The translations under genes and the position numbers were made by a program. The notes below the pieces were generated by a model, which ran no database searches, was not told the origin of the DNA, and saw nothing but the letters and a program-made list of their open reading frames with translations. A stretch of DNA of 64,000 nucleotides from Piscinibacter sp. HJYY11 (GTDB taxonomy: Bacteria; Pseudomonadota; Gammaproteobacteria; Burkholderiales; Burkholderiaceae_C). This document shows, piece by piece, positions 1 through 8,963 of this stretch (positions are counted from its first letter, which is position 1; every line of letters starts with the position of its first letter). Where the stretch lies: contig NZ_JAERQZ010000001.1 of assembly GCF_016735515.1 (NCBI RefSeq), positions 4,997,407 to 5,061,406 of the forward strand. Reading direction: 5' to 3'.

Positions 1-899
1 GGCAAGCCGAGCAGCGCTTCGGCCTGCGCCTTGCGCTCGGCGTCGACCTGCGAGCCGCCGATGTAGGCAAAGCGCAGCCGGTTCGGCCGCAGGCTGCGGC
101 CGCTCTGCAGCGACCATTCGTGCAGCCGCGCATACATCGCCGGCACGCCCTGGAAGACCGTGATGCCATCGTCGGCGATCGCCTGCGCCAGGCGTTCGGC
201 GCTGAAGCGCGTGACGAGCTGCAGCGTCGCGCCTGCGCCGAGGCCGCACAGCAGCGCCGACACGAGGCCGAAGGAATGCGACAGGGGCAACACGTGGAAG
301 ATCAGGTCATCCTCGCGCAGCACCTGCTGCTGCTGCGAGGCCCGCGTGACGAAGCCGAGGTTGGCGTGCGTCAGCATCACGCCTTTGGGCATGCCGGTGC
401 TGCCGCTGGTGTAGAGCATCAGCGCGACATCGGCGTCGGCCTCGGGGCCGGTGCCGGCGCCCTCGAATGTGGCGAGCCGCAGCTCGCCCAGGCCCTCCAG
501 CCCGCCAAGGGCCGCCGCACGCGCGCCCGCCCGCTTCGCATGCGCCGCCGCGTCGGGCGAGGCGCCGGCGGCATAGGCGGCGATGCGCGGCCCGCAGTGG
601 CCGAAGATCGCGTCGATCTCGCCCGGCGCCATGCGCGCATTCAGGGGCACGGCCCAGGCACCGAGGCGGATCGCCGCCAGCAGCAGCACGACGATCTCGG
701 CGCTGTTCTCGCCGACCAGCGCGACACGTTCGCCGGGCGCGACGCCGACTGCCTGCAGCGCCTGCGCGGCTGCATCGATGCGTTGCGCGAGCTCCGCGTA
801 AGAGATGGCCGTGCCGCCGTCGAGCACGAGCGCGGGCTTCGTGCCGACGCGCACGGCGGCCTGGTCGACGACGCGGTCGATGCGCTCTGTCGGGTGCAC
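1..899 (-). CDS. Acyl-CoA synthetase (AMP-binding), C-terminus cut by window edge
   Basis: Adenylate-forming enzyme that would activate a carboxylic acid to its CoA thioester. The frame is open from a GTG at 899 (an in-frame GTG at 905 is an alternative) to base 1, giving about 300 residues, so roughly the last 200 of a typical 500-residue enzyme lie outside. The ATP/AMP P-loop YTSGSTGMPKG is at about residues 161-171, followed by HVLPLSHSFG, typical of medium- and long-chain acyl-CoA synthetases. It starts at the stop of the SDR gene upstream and is probably the last visible gene of a leftward operon with that SDR and the Bug protein. Substrate cannot be read from the sequence. Confidence 0.9.
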   Translation of the reverse strand, partial: MHPTERIDRVVDQAAVRVGTKPALVLDGGTAISYAELAQRIDAAAQALQAVGVAPGERVALVGENSAEIVVLLLAAIRLGAWAVPLNARMAPGEIDAIFGHCGPRIAAYAAGASPDAAAHAKRAGARAAALGGLEGLGELRLATFEGAGTGPEADADVALMLYTSGSTGMPKGVMLTHANLGFVTRASQQQQVLREDDLIFHVLPLSHSFGLVSALLCGLGAGATLQLVTRFSAERLAQAIADDGITVFQGVPAMYARLHEWSLQSGRSLRPNRLRFAYIGGSQVDAERKAQAEALLGL

Positions 900-901
900 G
901 C

Positions 902-1783
902 TCACTCGCCTTCGCTCCGCACGGCCTTGTCGCGCCCGTCCTGGCGGCGGATAGCCTCGCGCATCTCGCGCCACGCCGCGTCGTCCAGCCCGGCCAGCTC
1001 GGTGAACGAGGCGCCGTTCTGGCGGTGCCCCGCGCCGTCGATCGCGATCGTCTCGCCGGTCAGCCACTCGACGCCGTCGGCCATCAGGAACACCGCCAGG
1101 TTCTGCAACTCGCTCATGCGGCCCACGCGGTTCATCGGGTTCTTCACGCTGGTGTCGGTCCACGCGGCCTTCGGGCTCAGGCGCGCGTTCGCGCCCTCGG
1201 TCGGGAAGATGCCGGGTGCGATCGCGTTCAGGCGGATGCCGTAGCGGCCCCATTCGATCGCGAGCGACTTGGTCATCACGTCGACGCCAGCCTTGCTCAT
1301 CGCCGAGGGCACGACAAAGGGCGCGCCGGTGCGCACCCAGGTCACGACGATCGAGATCACCGAGCCCTTGTGCCCGTCGGCGATCCAGCGCCGCCCCACG
1401 TGGTGCGTGACGTAGTAGGTGCCGTGCAGCACGATGCCGGCCACGGCGTCGAAGCCGCGCGGCGAGACGTCCTGCGTGCGGCTGACGAAATTGCCGGCGG
1501 CGTTGTTGACCAGCCCGTCGAGCGGGCCGCCCTCGTCCCAGATGCGCTGCACCATCGCGTCGACGTCGTCGGCGTCGCGGATGTCCAGGGCGTGGGTCGA
1601 CACCGTCGTGCCGTGGCGTTCGCGCAGCGCCGCGGCGGCGGCGTCGAGCACCGGCTTGCGGCGTCCGCACAGCACGAGCTCGGCGCCGAGCTCGGCGTAA
1701 CGCGTGGCGATTTCCAGGCCCAGCCCCGAGCCGCCGCCCGTGACGAGGATGCGCTTGCCTTGCAGGAGTGCGGGTTGGAACAA
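902..1783 (-). CDS. SDR oxidoreductase, 2,4-dienoyl-CoA reductase-like
   Basis: NAD(P)-dependent short-chain dehydrogenase/reductase, 293 residues. The Rossmann motif TGGGSGLG is at about residues 15-22 and NNAAG near residue 92. The usual catalytic YxxxK is replaced by SAMSK near residue 162: Lys is kept and Tyr is absent. The 2,4-dienoyl-CoA reductase branch of the SDR family shows this substitution, and the C-terminal region fits that group. Lying between an acyl-CoA synthetase gene and a Bug binding-protein gene, it probably reduces an unsaturated acyl-CoA in beta-oxidation. The exact substrate is inferred, not seen. Confidence 0.85.
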   Translation of the reverse strand: MFQPALLQGKRILVTGGGSGLGLEIATRYAELGAELVLCGRRKPVLDAAAAALRERHGTTVSTHALDIRDADDVDAMVQRIWDEGGPLDGLVNNAAGNFVSRTQDVSPRGFDAVAGIVLHGTYYVTHHVGRRWIADGHKGSVISIVVTWVRTGAPFVVPSAMSKAGVDVMTKSLAIEWGRYGIRLNAIAPGIFPTEGANARLSPKAAWTDTSVKNPMNRVGRMSELQNLAVFLMADGVEWLTGETIAIDGAGHRQNGASFTELAGLDDAAWREMREAIRRQDGRDKAVRSEGE

Positions 1784-1820
1784 GGCGGGTCCTTTCGTGG
1801 TGATGCGGTGGTGACGCGGG

Positions 1821-2801
1821 TCAGTCGAGCGTGATCTTCTTGGCCTTGATCAGCGGCGTCCACTTGGCGATGTCCTTCGTGATCAGGGCCGAGAAATCGG
1901 CCGGCTTCAAGGGTTCGGGGATGATCAGGCCGAGCGCCTCGAAGGTCTCGCGGAAGGCCTTGTCGCGCGTGGCCGATGCGATCGCGGCATTCAGGCGGGT
2001 GATCGCTTCGGGAGGCGTGCCCTTGGGCACCAGGATGCCGAACCAGGTGCTGACGTCGAAGCCCGCCACGCCCGACTCGGCCACCGTCGGCACATCGGGA
2101 AACACCGGCAGGCGTTCGCGGCTGGTCACCGCGAGCGCGACGAGCTTGCCGCCCTTGACGAGCGGCATCGAGCTCGCGACCGAGTCGATGAAGATCTGCG
2201 TCTCGCCGCCCAGCAGCCCGGTGAGGGCCGGGGCGCTGCCCTTGTAGGGGATGTGCGTCATCTCGGTGCCGGTCTCGGACTGCAGCAGCTCGCCAGCCAG
2301 GTGCAGCGAGCTGCCGATGCCGGTCGACGCGTAGTTCACGCGGCCCGGCTGGGCCTTCGCTTTCGCGATGACGTCGCGCAGCGTTCGCAGCTCGCCGTTC
2401 GGCTGGGCGACGACGATCAGCGGCGTGATGGCCACGCGCGCCACCGGCACGAGCTGCGTGGGGTCGTAGGCCAGCTTGGTTTGCAGCAAGGGGTTCAGCA
2501 CCACGGTCGCGGCGGTCGCGAGCAGCAGCGTGTGGCCGTCGGCCGGCGAACTGATCAGCGCCTGGGCGCCCAGGCCGGTGTTCGCGCCGGGCTTGTTCTC
2601 GACCACGACGGTCTGCCCCAGCTCCTTGCGAAGGTGCTCGGCCAGCGCCCGGCCCAGCACGTCGGTGCTGCCGCCCGGGGTGTAGGGCACGATCAGCTTC
2701 AGCGGCCGCTCCGGGTAGGCCGCTGCGGCACCGATCGGTACGACGGCAACTCCCACCGCGAAGGTCGCGGCCAGAACGCGATGCAACAGTCGATCCAACA
2801 T
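1821..2801 (-). CDS. Bug-family (TctC-like) periplasmic substrate-binding protein
   Basis: Extracytoplasmic solute receptor of the tripartite tricarboxylate family, 326 residues, the usual length. An N-terminal signal peptide ends in AAA near residue 28. Mature motifs typical of Bug proteins follow: YPERPLKLIVPYTPGGSTDV near the start, VVENKPGAN, YASTGIGSSLHLAGELL, and VPTVAESGVAGFDVSTWFG. No membrane TctA/TctB genes are adjacent, which is common for the many orphan Bug proteins of Burkholderiales. It likely binds the carboxylate catabolised by the neighbouring genes. It is the first gene of the leftward unit and diverges from the SDR gene at 2938. Confidence 0.93.
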   Translation of the reverse strand: MLDRLLHRVLAATFAVGVAVVPIGAAAAYPERPLKLIVPYTPGGSTDVLGRALAEHLRKELGQTVVVENKPGANTGLGAQALISSPADGHTLLLATAATVVLNPLLQTKLAYDPTQLVPVARVAITPLIVVAQPNGELRTLRDVIAKAKAQPGRVNYASTGIGSSLHLAGELLQSETGTEMTHIPYKGSAPALTGLLGGETQIFIDSVASSMPLVKGGKLVALAVTSRERLPVFPDVPTVAESGVAGFDVSTWFGILVPKGTPPEAITRLNAAIASATRDKAFRETFEALGLIIPEPLKPADFSALITKDIAKWTPLIKAKKITLD

Positions 2802-2906
2802 GGCCTGTCTCCTTGATCTTGACGGTGATTAGTTTTGATTGGGTGGAGAGGTCGGCGATAGATGGGACAAACACCTAGATGCCATGTCGGCCCATTTCCG
2901 ACTAAG

Positions 2907-2925
2907 ATCTGATCACCGATTAGAT
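2907..2925. promoter_or_regulatory. Palindromic operator candidate in divergent promoter
   Basis: ATCTGATC-acc-GATTAGAT is an imperfect inverted repeat (one mismatch in 8-bp arms). It lies in the 136-bp region between the divergent Bug and SDR genes, 12 bp before the ATG at 2938. Its size and place fit a TetR-family operator, and a TetR gene is at 6291-6914. The link to that regulator is inference. Confidence 0.5.
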
Positions 2926-2937
2926 AAGGGCGCGTTG

Positions 2938-3849
2938 ATGGGCATCGTGGAAAACAAGGTCGTCGTCGTCACCGGCGCTGGCGGCGGCATCGGCCGCGAC
3001 ATGGCGTTGGCGCTGGCGCGCGAGGGCGCGAAGGTGGTGGTCAACGACGTCGGCACCTCGACCGCCGGCGAGGGGCAGGACGCCGGTCCGGCCGAGCGGG
3101 TGGTGGCCGAGATCCGCTCTGCCGGCGGCGCAGCCGCGGCGAGCACCGACAGCGTGGCCGAACCTGCGAGCGCCGCGCGCATCGCGCAGTGCGCGCTCGA
3201 CCACTTCGGCCGCATCGACGGCGTGGTCAACAACGCCGGCATCCTGCGCGACCGCATGTTCCACCGCATGTCGCCCGAGGAGTGGGACGCGGTGCTGCAG
3301 GTGCACCTGTACGGCAGCTTCCACGTCAGCCGCGCCGCCGTCACGCACTTCAAGGAGCAGCAGGGCGGCGCCTTCGTTCACATGACCTCGACCTCGGGGA
3401 TCATCGGCAACGTCGGCCAGGCGAACTACAACGCGGCGAAGATGGGCATCGTGGCGCTGTCGAAGAGCATCGCGCTGGACCTGCAGAAGTTCGGCGTGCG
3501 CTCCAACTGCATCGCGCCCTTCGCGTGGAGCCGAATGACGAGTTCCATCCCGACCGACACCCCCGAGCAGGCGGCGCGCGTCGAGCGCTTCAAGCAGATG
3601 ACGCCCGACAAGATCGCGCCGCTCGCGGTGGCGCTGCTGGGCGACGCGGCGAAGGAGGTCAACGGCCAGGTCTTCGTCGTGCGCAACAACGAGGTCACGC
3701 TGATGAGCCAGCCACGTCCGCTGCGCTCGGTGCACCGCGGCGAAGGCTGGACGGCGCAGTCGCTGCTCGCGCACGGGTTGCCGGCGCTGCAGGCCAGCTT
3801 TGTGCCGCTGGACCGCTCGGCCGACGTGTTTTCGTGGGATCCCATCTGA
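2938..3849 (+). CDS. SDR-family 3-hydroxyacyl-CoA dehydrogenase (MFE-2-like)
   Basis: Short-chain dehydrogenase resembling the (3R)-hydroxyacyl-CoA dehydrogenase module of multifunctional enzyme type 2; 303 residues. TGAGGGIG is at residues 12-19, NNAG at 98-101 and the catalytic pair Y164-NAA-K168 is intact. The extended form with EGQDAGPAERVVAEI after strand 2 is typical of this group. The ATG at 2938 is chosen over an in-frame ATG at 2839 because it gives the normal SDR start just before the Rossmann fold. The stop codon overlaps the thiolase start (TGATG), so the two are translationally coupled. Confidence 0.9.
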   Translation: MGIVENKVVVVTGAGGGIGRDMALALAREGAKVVVNDVGTSTAGEGQDAGPAERVVAEIRSAGGAAAASTDSVAEPASAARIAQCALDHFGRIDGVVNNAGILRDRMFHRMSPEEWDAVLQVHLYGSFHVSRAAVTHFKEQQGGAFVHMTSTSGIIGNVGQANYNAAKMGIVALSKSIALDLQKFGVRSNCIAPFAWSRMTSSIPTDTPEQAARVERFKQMTPDKIAPLAVALLGDAAKEVNGQVFVVRNNEVTLMSQPRPLRSVHRGEGWTAQSLLAHGLPALQASFVPLDRSADVFSWDPI

Positions 3850-5054
3850 TGCGCCGCGCCGCCATCGTCCAGCCGCTGCGCACGCCGATCGGTGCCTTCG
3901 GCGGTGCGTTGCAGGACGTGCCGGTGGAGGAACTCGGCGCGACCGTCGTGCGCGCAATCCTTCAGCGCACCGGCCTCGACCCGGCGCGCATCGACGATGT
4001 CGTCTTCGCGCAGAGCTACATGAACGGCGAGACGCCGTGCACCGGCCGCTGGGTCGCGTTGCAGGCCGGGTTGCCGGTCGAGGTGAGCGGCATGCAGCTC
4101 GACCGGCGCTGCGGCGGTGGGCTGCAGGCGATCGCGACCGCTGCGATGATGGTGCAGACCGGTGCCGCCGACGTCGTGCTCGCGGGTGGCGTGGAAAGCA
4201 TGAGCCGCGTGGAGCACTACACCACCGACATGCGCCGTGGCCGCCGCGCCGGATCGGTGACGCTGCACGACCGGCTCGACCGCGGCCGCGAGCGCTCGCA
4301 GCCCGAGGCGCGTTTCGGCCGCGTCAGCGGAATGATCGAGACGGCCGAGAACCTCGCGCGCGACTTCGGCATCACGCGCGACGCCGCCGACCGCTACGCG
4401 CTGCGCAGCCAGCAACGCGCCGCCGCGGCCTGGGAAGCCGGCCGCTTCGACGACGAGGTGGTGCCGGTCGCGGTGCCGCAGCGCCAGGGCGAGCCGATCA
4501 GCGTCGCGCGCGATGAGGGGCTGCGGCCCACGACGACGCTGCAGACGCTGGCCGCCTTGAAGCCGGTCATGAAGGAAGGCACCGTCACCGCCGGCAACGC
4601 CTGCCAGCAGAACGACGCGGCCGCCGCTTGCCTGGTCGTTGCCGAGGACCGGCTTGCGTCGCTGCGGCTGGAGCCGATGGCCTGGTTCGTCGGCTGGGCC
4701 GCCGCAGGCTGCGAGCCGTCGCGCATGGGCATCGGCCCGGTACCCGCGGTGCACAAGGTGCTGGCGCGCACCGGCCTCACCTTCAACGCGATGGACTTGG
4801 TGGAGATCAACGAGGCCTTCGCCTGCCAGGTGCTGGCCTGCCTGAACGGCCTCGGGACCTCGCTCGATGCGCTCGACGACCGGCTCAACGTCAACGGCTC
4901 GGGCATCTCGCTCGGCCACCCGGTCGGCGCGACCGGCGCACGCATCATGACGACGCTGCTGCACGAGCTGCGGCGGCGCGGCGCGCGCTATGGGCTCGAG
5001 ACCATGTGCATCGGCGGCGGCCAGGGCATCGCCGCGGTGTTCGAAGCCGCATGA
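3849..5054 (+). CDS. Acetyl-CoA C-acyltransferase (thiolase)
   Basis: Thiolase, 401 residues, cleaving a 3-ketoacyl-CoA with CoA in the last step of beta-oxidation. The nucleophilic Cys is C88 in DRRCGGGLQ. The downstream motifs are also present: NEAFA (about residue 320), GHPVGATGAR with the catalytic His, and the second Cys in METMCIGGGQG near the C-terminus. It overlaps both neighbours (TGATG upstream, ATGA downstream), so SDR, thiolase and CoA transferase form one operon. Confidence 0.95.
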   Translation: MRRAAIVQPLRTPIGAFGGALQDVPVEELGATVVRAILQRTGLDPARIDDVVFAQSYMNGETPCTGRWVALQAGLPVEVSGMQLDRRCGGGLQAIATAAMMVQTGAADVVLAGGVESMSRVEHYTTDMRRGRRAGSVTLHDRLDRGRERSQPEARFGRVSGMIETAENLARDFGITRDAADRYALRSQQRAAAAWEAGRFDDEVVPVAVPQRQGEPISVARDEGLRPTTTLQTLAALKPVMKEGTVTAGNACQQNDAAAACLVVAEDRLASLRLEPMAWFVGWAAAGCEPSRMGIGPVPAVHKVLARTGLTFNAMDLVEINEAFACQVLACLNGLGTSLDALDDRLNVNGSGISLGHPVGATGARIMTTLLHELRRRGARYGLETMCIGGGQGIAAVFEAA

Positions 5055-6307
5055 GTTATCAGCTTCTGCGCGGCCTGCGCGTCGTCGAGAGCTCGGCCTT
5101 CGTCGCCGCACCGCTGGCCGGTCTGACGCTGGCGCAGCATGGCGCCGACGTGATCCGCGTCGACATGATCGGTGGCGGCATCGACTACGGCCGGCTGCCG
5201 CGCGTGCCGGGCACGGGGCGCAGCCTCTACTGGACGGGGCTCAACAAGGGCAAGCGTTCGATCGCCGTCGACCTGAAACACCCCGAAGGGCGCGAGCTGG
5301 TGCAGGCGCTGGCCACCGCGCCGGATGCGCCGGGCACCACCGGCGGCGTGCTGCTCACCAACATCGGCACGCCGTGGCTGGCGCACGAGGCGCTGGCGGC
5401 GCGCCGCGCCGACGTCATCAGCTGCACGATCCAGGGCCACGCCGACGGCGGGACCGCGGTCGACTACACGGTGCAATGCGCCACCGGCTACCCCGCGCTC
5501 ACCGGCCCCGGTTCTGCGGCACAGCCGGTGAACCAGGTGCTGCCGGCCTGGGACATCGCCTGCGCCTACCACGCCGCGTTCAGCATCATGGCGGCGCTCG
5601 ACCGCCGCCGCAGCAGCGGCGCGGGTGCCGAGCTGAAGCTCGCGCTGTCGGACCTGGCGTACGCGATGCTCTCGCACCTGGGCGTGCTCGCCGAAGCCGA
5701 GCTGCTGCAGCAGGACCGCGCGGCGCTCGGCAACCACGTCTACGGTGCCTTCGGCCGCGACTTTGCTACCGCGGACGGCCGGCGCGTGATGGTCGTCGGC
5801 ATCTCGGCCGGTCAATGGCGTTCGCTCGTCGCGGCTTGCGACGCGGCCGAGGCGATCGCGCGGCTGGAAGCGCGCACCGGGCTCGACCTCACCGACGAGG
5901 CACAGCGCTTCGAGGCGCGTGAGGCGATTGCGGCGCTGCTGGAGCCCTGGTTCGCCGAGCGGCCCTACGCGGAGGTCGCGCGCGTGCTCGATGCCCACCG
6001 TGTCTGCTGGGGCACCTACCGCACGCCGCGCGAGGCGCTCGCCGACGATCCGCGCTGCGGCATCGCCAACCCGCTGTTCGAGCGCATCAGCACCCTCGGG
6101 GTCGGCGAGCATCTCGCCGCCGGCGCGGCACTGCGGGTGACGGCCGAAGCGCGCGAGCCGATCCGACCTGCGCCGCTGCTCGGCGCCGACACCGATGCCG
6201 TCCTGCACGAGGTGCTGGGCTTGCCCGCCGGCGCGATCGGCCGTCTGCACGACACCGGCATCGTCGCCGGCCCCGAACATGATCCGACTTTCAAGCCCCG
6301 CCGCTGA
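5051..6307 (+). CDS. CaiB/BaiF (class III) CoA-transferase
   Basis: Family III CoA transferase, 418 residues, moving CoA between carboxylic acids. The N-terminus has the family pattern RGLRVVESSAFVAAPLAG, and D168 in PAWDIACAYHA lies where the family keeps its catalytic Asp. It follows the thiolase with an ATGA overlap. Its last 17 bases overlap the 3' end of the convergent TetR gene. It probably activates or recycles the acid degraded by this island; the donor and acceptor are unknown. Confidence 0.93.
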   Translation: MSYQLLRGLRVVESSAFVAAPLAGLTLAQHGADVIRVDMIGGGIDYGRLPRVPGTGRSLYWTGLNKGKRSIAVDLKHPEGRELVQALATAPDAPGTTGGVLLTNIGTPWLAHEALAARRADVISCTIQGHADGGTAVDYTVQCATGYPALTGPGSAAQPVNQVLPAWDIACAYHAAFSIMAALDRRRSSGAGAELKLALSDLAYAMLSHLGVLAEAELLQQDRAALGNHVYGAFGRDFATADGRRVMVVGISAGQWRSLVAACDAAEAIARLEARTGLDLTDEAQRFEAREAIAALLEPWFAERPYAEVARVLDAHRVCWGTYRTPREALADDPRCGIANPLFERISTLGVGEHLAAGAALRVTAEAREPIRPAPLLGADTDAVLHEVLGLPAGAIGRLHDTGIVAGPEHDPTFKPRR

Positions 6308-6914
6308 TGCCGCGGATGAAGGTCTCGAAGGTGCGCTGCGAGAAGCCCATCGGGTCCTTGCGCAGCACGTAGCGCGGCGTGTTCTGCGGATTCGTCAGCA
6401 CGGTCGCCACGCCCTGGCACACGGTCCAGAGGCCCAGCGTCGCATCGCGGCCGCCTTCGGCGGAGCCCCCGTGCGCGACCAGGTAGTCGCCGACCGCCGC
6501 CTCGAGCAGGCTGTACGAGCGCGTCGCCGCATCGTTGAGCTCGGGGTAGAGCGTCTTGTCGGGGATCTCGGGCCCGTGCATCAGGTGGTACAGCGCCGGG
6601 TGCGCGAGCGCGAACTCGACGTAGGCCATCAGCACCGTCAGCAGCCGCTCGGCCGGGTCGCGCTTGTCCTTCAGCGCCGCGGTGCGGTGGTCGAACAGCA
6701 TGCGAAAGCCCTGCGCTGCGATGGCCGCGAGCAGCGCCGCCTTGGACTCGAAATGGTGGAGCGGCGCGGTCTGCGTCACGCCCAGACGTCGTGCCACCTC
6801 GCGCATCGACAGCGCCGCGGGGCCTTCGGCTTCGAGGATCGCAAGGCCCACGCTCACCAGTTCCTCGCGCAGGTTGCCGTGGTGGTACGAGTTCTTCTTC
6901 GGCTTCGGGGTCAC
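6291..6914 (-). CDS. TetR-family transcriptional regulator
   Basis: 207-residue repressor-type regulator. The N-terminal helix-turn-helix (about residues 15-60) starts with YHHGNLREEL, a motif of the TetR subfamily with a WHG-type C-terminal domain, and includes LSMREVARRLGVTQTAPLHHF. The ligand domain begins with FRMLFDHRTAAL and should sense an acyl-CoA or related effector. It is convergent with the CoA-transferase gene and divergent from the acyl-CoA dehydrogenase gene, so it probably controls this catabolic island, possibly through the palindrome at 2907-2925 (inference). Confidence 0.93.
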   Translation of the reverse strand: MTPKPKKNSYHHGNLREELVSVGLAILEAEGPAALSMREVARRLGVTQTAPLHHFESKAALLAAIAAQGFRMLFDHRTAALKDKRDPAERLLTVLMAYVEFALAHPALYHLMHGPEIPDKTLYPELNDAATRSYSLLEAAVGDYLVAHGGSAEGGRDATLGLWTVCQGVATVLTNPQNTPRYVLRKDPMGFSQRTFETFIRGISGGA

Positions 6915-6985
6915 CGGCCGATGTTAGCCGCCGCCGCATTCACTGCACGCCCCAGGTCCACCTCCGCCCTGCCAACATCCCGTCC

Positions 6986-8143
6986 ATGAAAACCGATCAC
7001 ACCCATGCCGACATCCGCGACGCCGTGCGCGCACTGTGCCAGCAGTTCCCCGACGAATACCACCGCCAGGTCGATGCCGAGCGGGCCTACCCCGCCGCCT
7101 TCGTCGACGCGCTCACCAAGGCCGGCTGGCTCGCCGCGCTGATCCCCCAGGAGTACGGCGGCTCGGGGCTCGGGCTGGCCGAAGCCTCGGTGATCATGGA
7201 AGAGATCAACCGCAGCGGCGGCAACGCCGGCGCCTGCCACGGCCAGATGTACAACATGGGCACGCTGCTGCGCCATGGTTCGGCCGAGCAGAAGCGGCGC
7301 TGGCTGCCGAAGATCGCCAGCGGCGAGCTGCGCCTTCAGTCGATGGGCGTCACCGAGCCGAGCACCGGCACCGACACGACCAAGATCAAGACCACCGCCG
7401 TCCGGCGCGGCGACCGTTACGTCGTCAACGGCCAGAAGGTCTGGATCTCGCGCGTGCGCCATTCGGACCTGATGATCCTGCTCGCGCGCACCACGCCGCT
7501 GGCGGAGGTGGCGAAGAAGTCGGAAGGGCTGTCGATCTTCCTCGTCGACCTGCACGAGGCGGTCGGCAAGGGGCTCACCGTGCAGCCGATCCCGAACATG
7601 GTCAACCACGAGACCAACGAGCTGTTCTTCGAGAACCTCGAGATCCCGGCCGAGAACCTGATCGGCACCGAGGGCCAGGGCTTCAAGTACATCCTCGACG
7701 GCCTGAATGCGGAGCGAACGCTGATCGCCGCCGAATGCATCGGCGACGGCCGCTGGTTCATCGAGCGTGTCAGCGCCTACGTGAAGGACCGCGTGGTCTT
7801 CGGCCGCCCGATTGGCCAGAACCAGGGCGTCCAGTTCCCGATCGCCGAGGCCCACATCGAGATCGAAGCCGCCGACCTGATGCGCTGGAAGGCGTGTGCC
7901 CTGTTCGATGCGCACCATCCCTGCGGGGCCGAGGCCAACATGGCCAAGTACCTCGCGGCCAAGGCGAGCTGGGAGGCCGCCAACGCCGCGATCCAGTTCC
8001 ACGGCGGCTTCGGCTTCGCCTGCGAATACGACGTCGAACGCAAGTTCCGCGAGACGCGGCTCTACCAGGTGGCCCCGATCTCGACCAACCTGATCCTCGC
8101 CTACGTGGCCGAGCACGTGCTCGGGCTGCCGCGGTCGTTCTGA
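6986..8143 (+). CDS. Acyl-CoA dehydrogenase
   Basis: FAD-dependent acyl-CoA dehydrogenase, 385 residues. It shows the N-terminal helical domain with IPQEYGGSGLG, the middle beta domain with VTEPSTGTD and VNGQKVWIS, and the C-terminal helical bundle with AERTLIAAECIG, RVVFGRPIGQNQG and IQFHGGFGF. The ATG at 6986 gives the usual family length; a longer in-frame extension to 6791 overlaps the TetR gene and lacks homology. It diverges from the TetR gene and is followed 12 bp later by a CitE-like gene. Confidence 0.95.
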   Translation: MKTDHTHADIRDAVRALCQQFPDEYHRQVDAERAYPAAFVDALTKAGWLAALIPQEYGGSGLGLAEASVIMEEINRSGGNAGACHGQMYNMGTLLRHGSAEQKRRWLPKIASGELRLQSMGVTEPSTGTDTTKIKTTAVRRGDRYVVNGQKVWISRVRHSDLMILLARTTPLAEVAKKSEGLSIFLVDLHEAVGKGLTVQPIPNMVNHETNELFFENLEIPAENLIGTEGQGFKYILDGLNAERTLIAAECIGDGRWFIERVSAYVKDRVVFGRPIGQNQGVQFPIAEAHIEIEAADLMRWKACALFDAHHPCGAEANMAKYLAAKASWEAANAAIQFHGGFGFACEYDVERKFRETRLYQVAPISTNLILAYVAEHVLGLPRSF

Positions 8144-8155
8144 GGCACGTTCACC

Positions 8156-8947
8156 ATGAAGCTGCCACGCACGCTGCTGTTCGTTCCGGCCGACCGGCCC
8201 GAGCGCCTGCCGAAGGCGCTGGCGGCGGGTGCGGTGCAGGTGATCGTCGACCTCGAGGATGCCGTCGCACCGCACCGCAAGCGCGAAGCGCGCGACGCCC
8301 TCGCCGCCGCGCTGGACGCGGCCTGCGCGCCCGTCGCGGTGCGCATCAACGGCGCCGACAGCCCCGAGTTCGCCGACGACCTGGCGCTGTGCCGGCACCC
8401 TGGCGTGGTCGCCGTCGTCGTGCCCAAGGCAGAAGACCCGGCACTGCTTGCGCAGGTGGCCGCGGCCGCGCCGCAGGCCATGCTGCTGCCGCTCATCGAG
8501 ACGGCCCGCGGCATCGCCAGCACCGACGCGCTCGCGGGCGCGCCGCGCGTTCAGCGCCTGGTGTTCGGCAGCATCGACCTGCAGCTGGACCTGGGGCTGG
8601 GCGGCGGTGACGAGGAACTGCTCGTCTTCCGCATGCGGCTCGTGCTCGTGTCTCGCCTGGCCGGCCTCGCGGCGCCCGTCGACGGCGTGACAACCACGCT
8701 CGACGACGTCGAGACGCTGCGTGAGGACGCATTGCGTGCACGCCGCCTCGGCTTCGGCGCCAAGCTGTGCATCCACCCCCGGCAGGTGCCCGTGGTCGAG
8801 GCGGCGTTCACGCCCTCGGCCGAAGAGCGCGCCTGGGCGCAGCGGGTCCTGGCGGCGGCCGAGGCTGCGCAGGGCGCGGCCGTCGCCGTCGACGGCCGCA
8901 TGGTCGACCGCCCCGTGATCGCACGCGCGCGGGCGCTGCTGGCCTGA
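8156..8947 (+). CDS. HpcH/HpaI aldolase/CitE-like lyase
   Basis: Small (263 residues) CitE-type TIM-barrel lyase of the malyl/citramalyl-CoA lyase and CitE-like group. Recognisable parts are LLFVPADRPERLPKAL at the start, VDLEDAV with the metal-binding acid, VPKAEDP, PLIETARGI, FGSIDLQLDLG and AKLCIHPRQV. The last motif aligns with family members that bind acyl-CoA. It is probably co-transcribed with the acyl-CoA dehydrogenase and would cleave or make a C-C bond in an acyl-CoA intermediate. Confidence 0.9.
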   Translation: MKLPRTLLFVPADRPERLPKALAAGAVQVIVDLEDAVAPHRKREARDALAAALDAACAPVAVRINGADSPEFADDLALCRHPGVVAVVVPKAEDPALLAQVAAAAPQAMLLPLIETARGIASTDALAGAPRVQRLVFGSIDLQLDLGLGGGDEELLVFRMRLVLVSRLAGLAAPVDGVTTTLDDVETLREDALRARRLGFGAKLCIHPRQVPVVEAAFTPSAEERAWAQRVLAAAEAAQGAAVAVDGRMVDRPVIARARALLA

Positions 8948-8963
8948 ACGGTCATTGAGACCG

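Noticed and set aside
120..1834. Long plus-strand frames of 374 and 455 codons
   Set aside because: They are GC-rich shadows of the acyl-CoA synthetase, SDR and Bug genes on the minus strand; their translations are Arg/Ala/Gly-rich without motifs.
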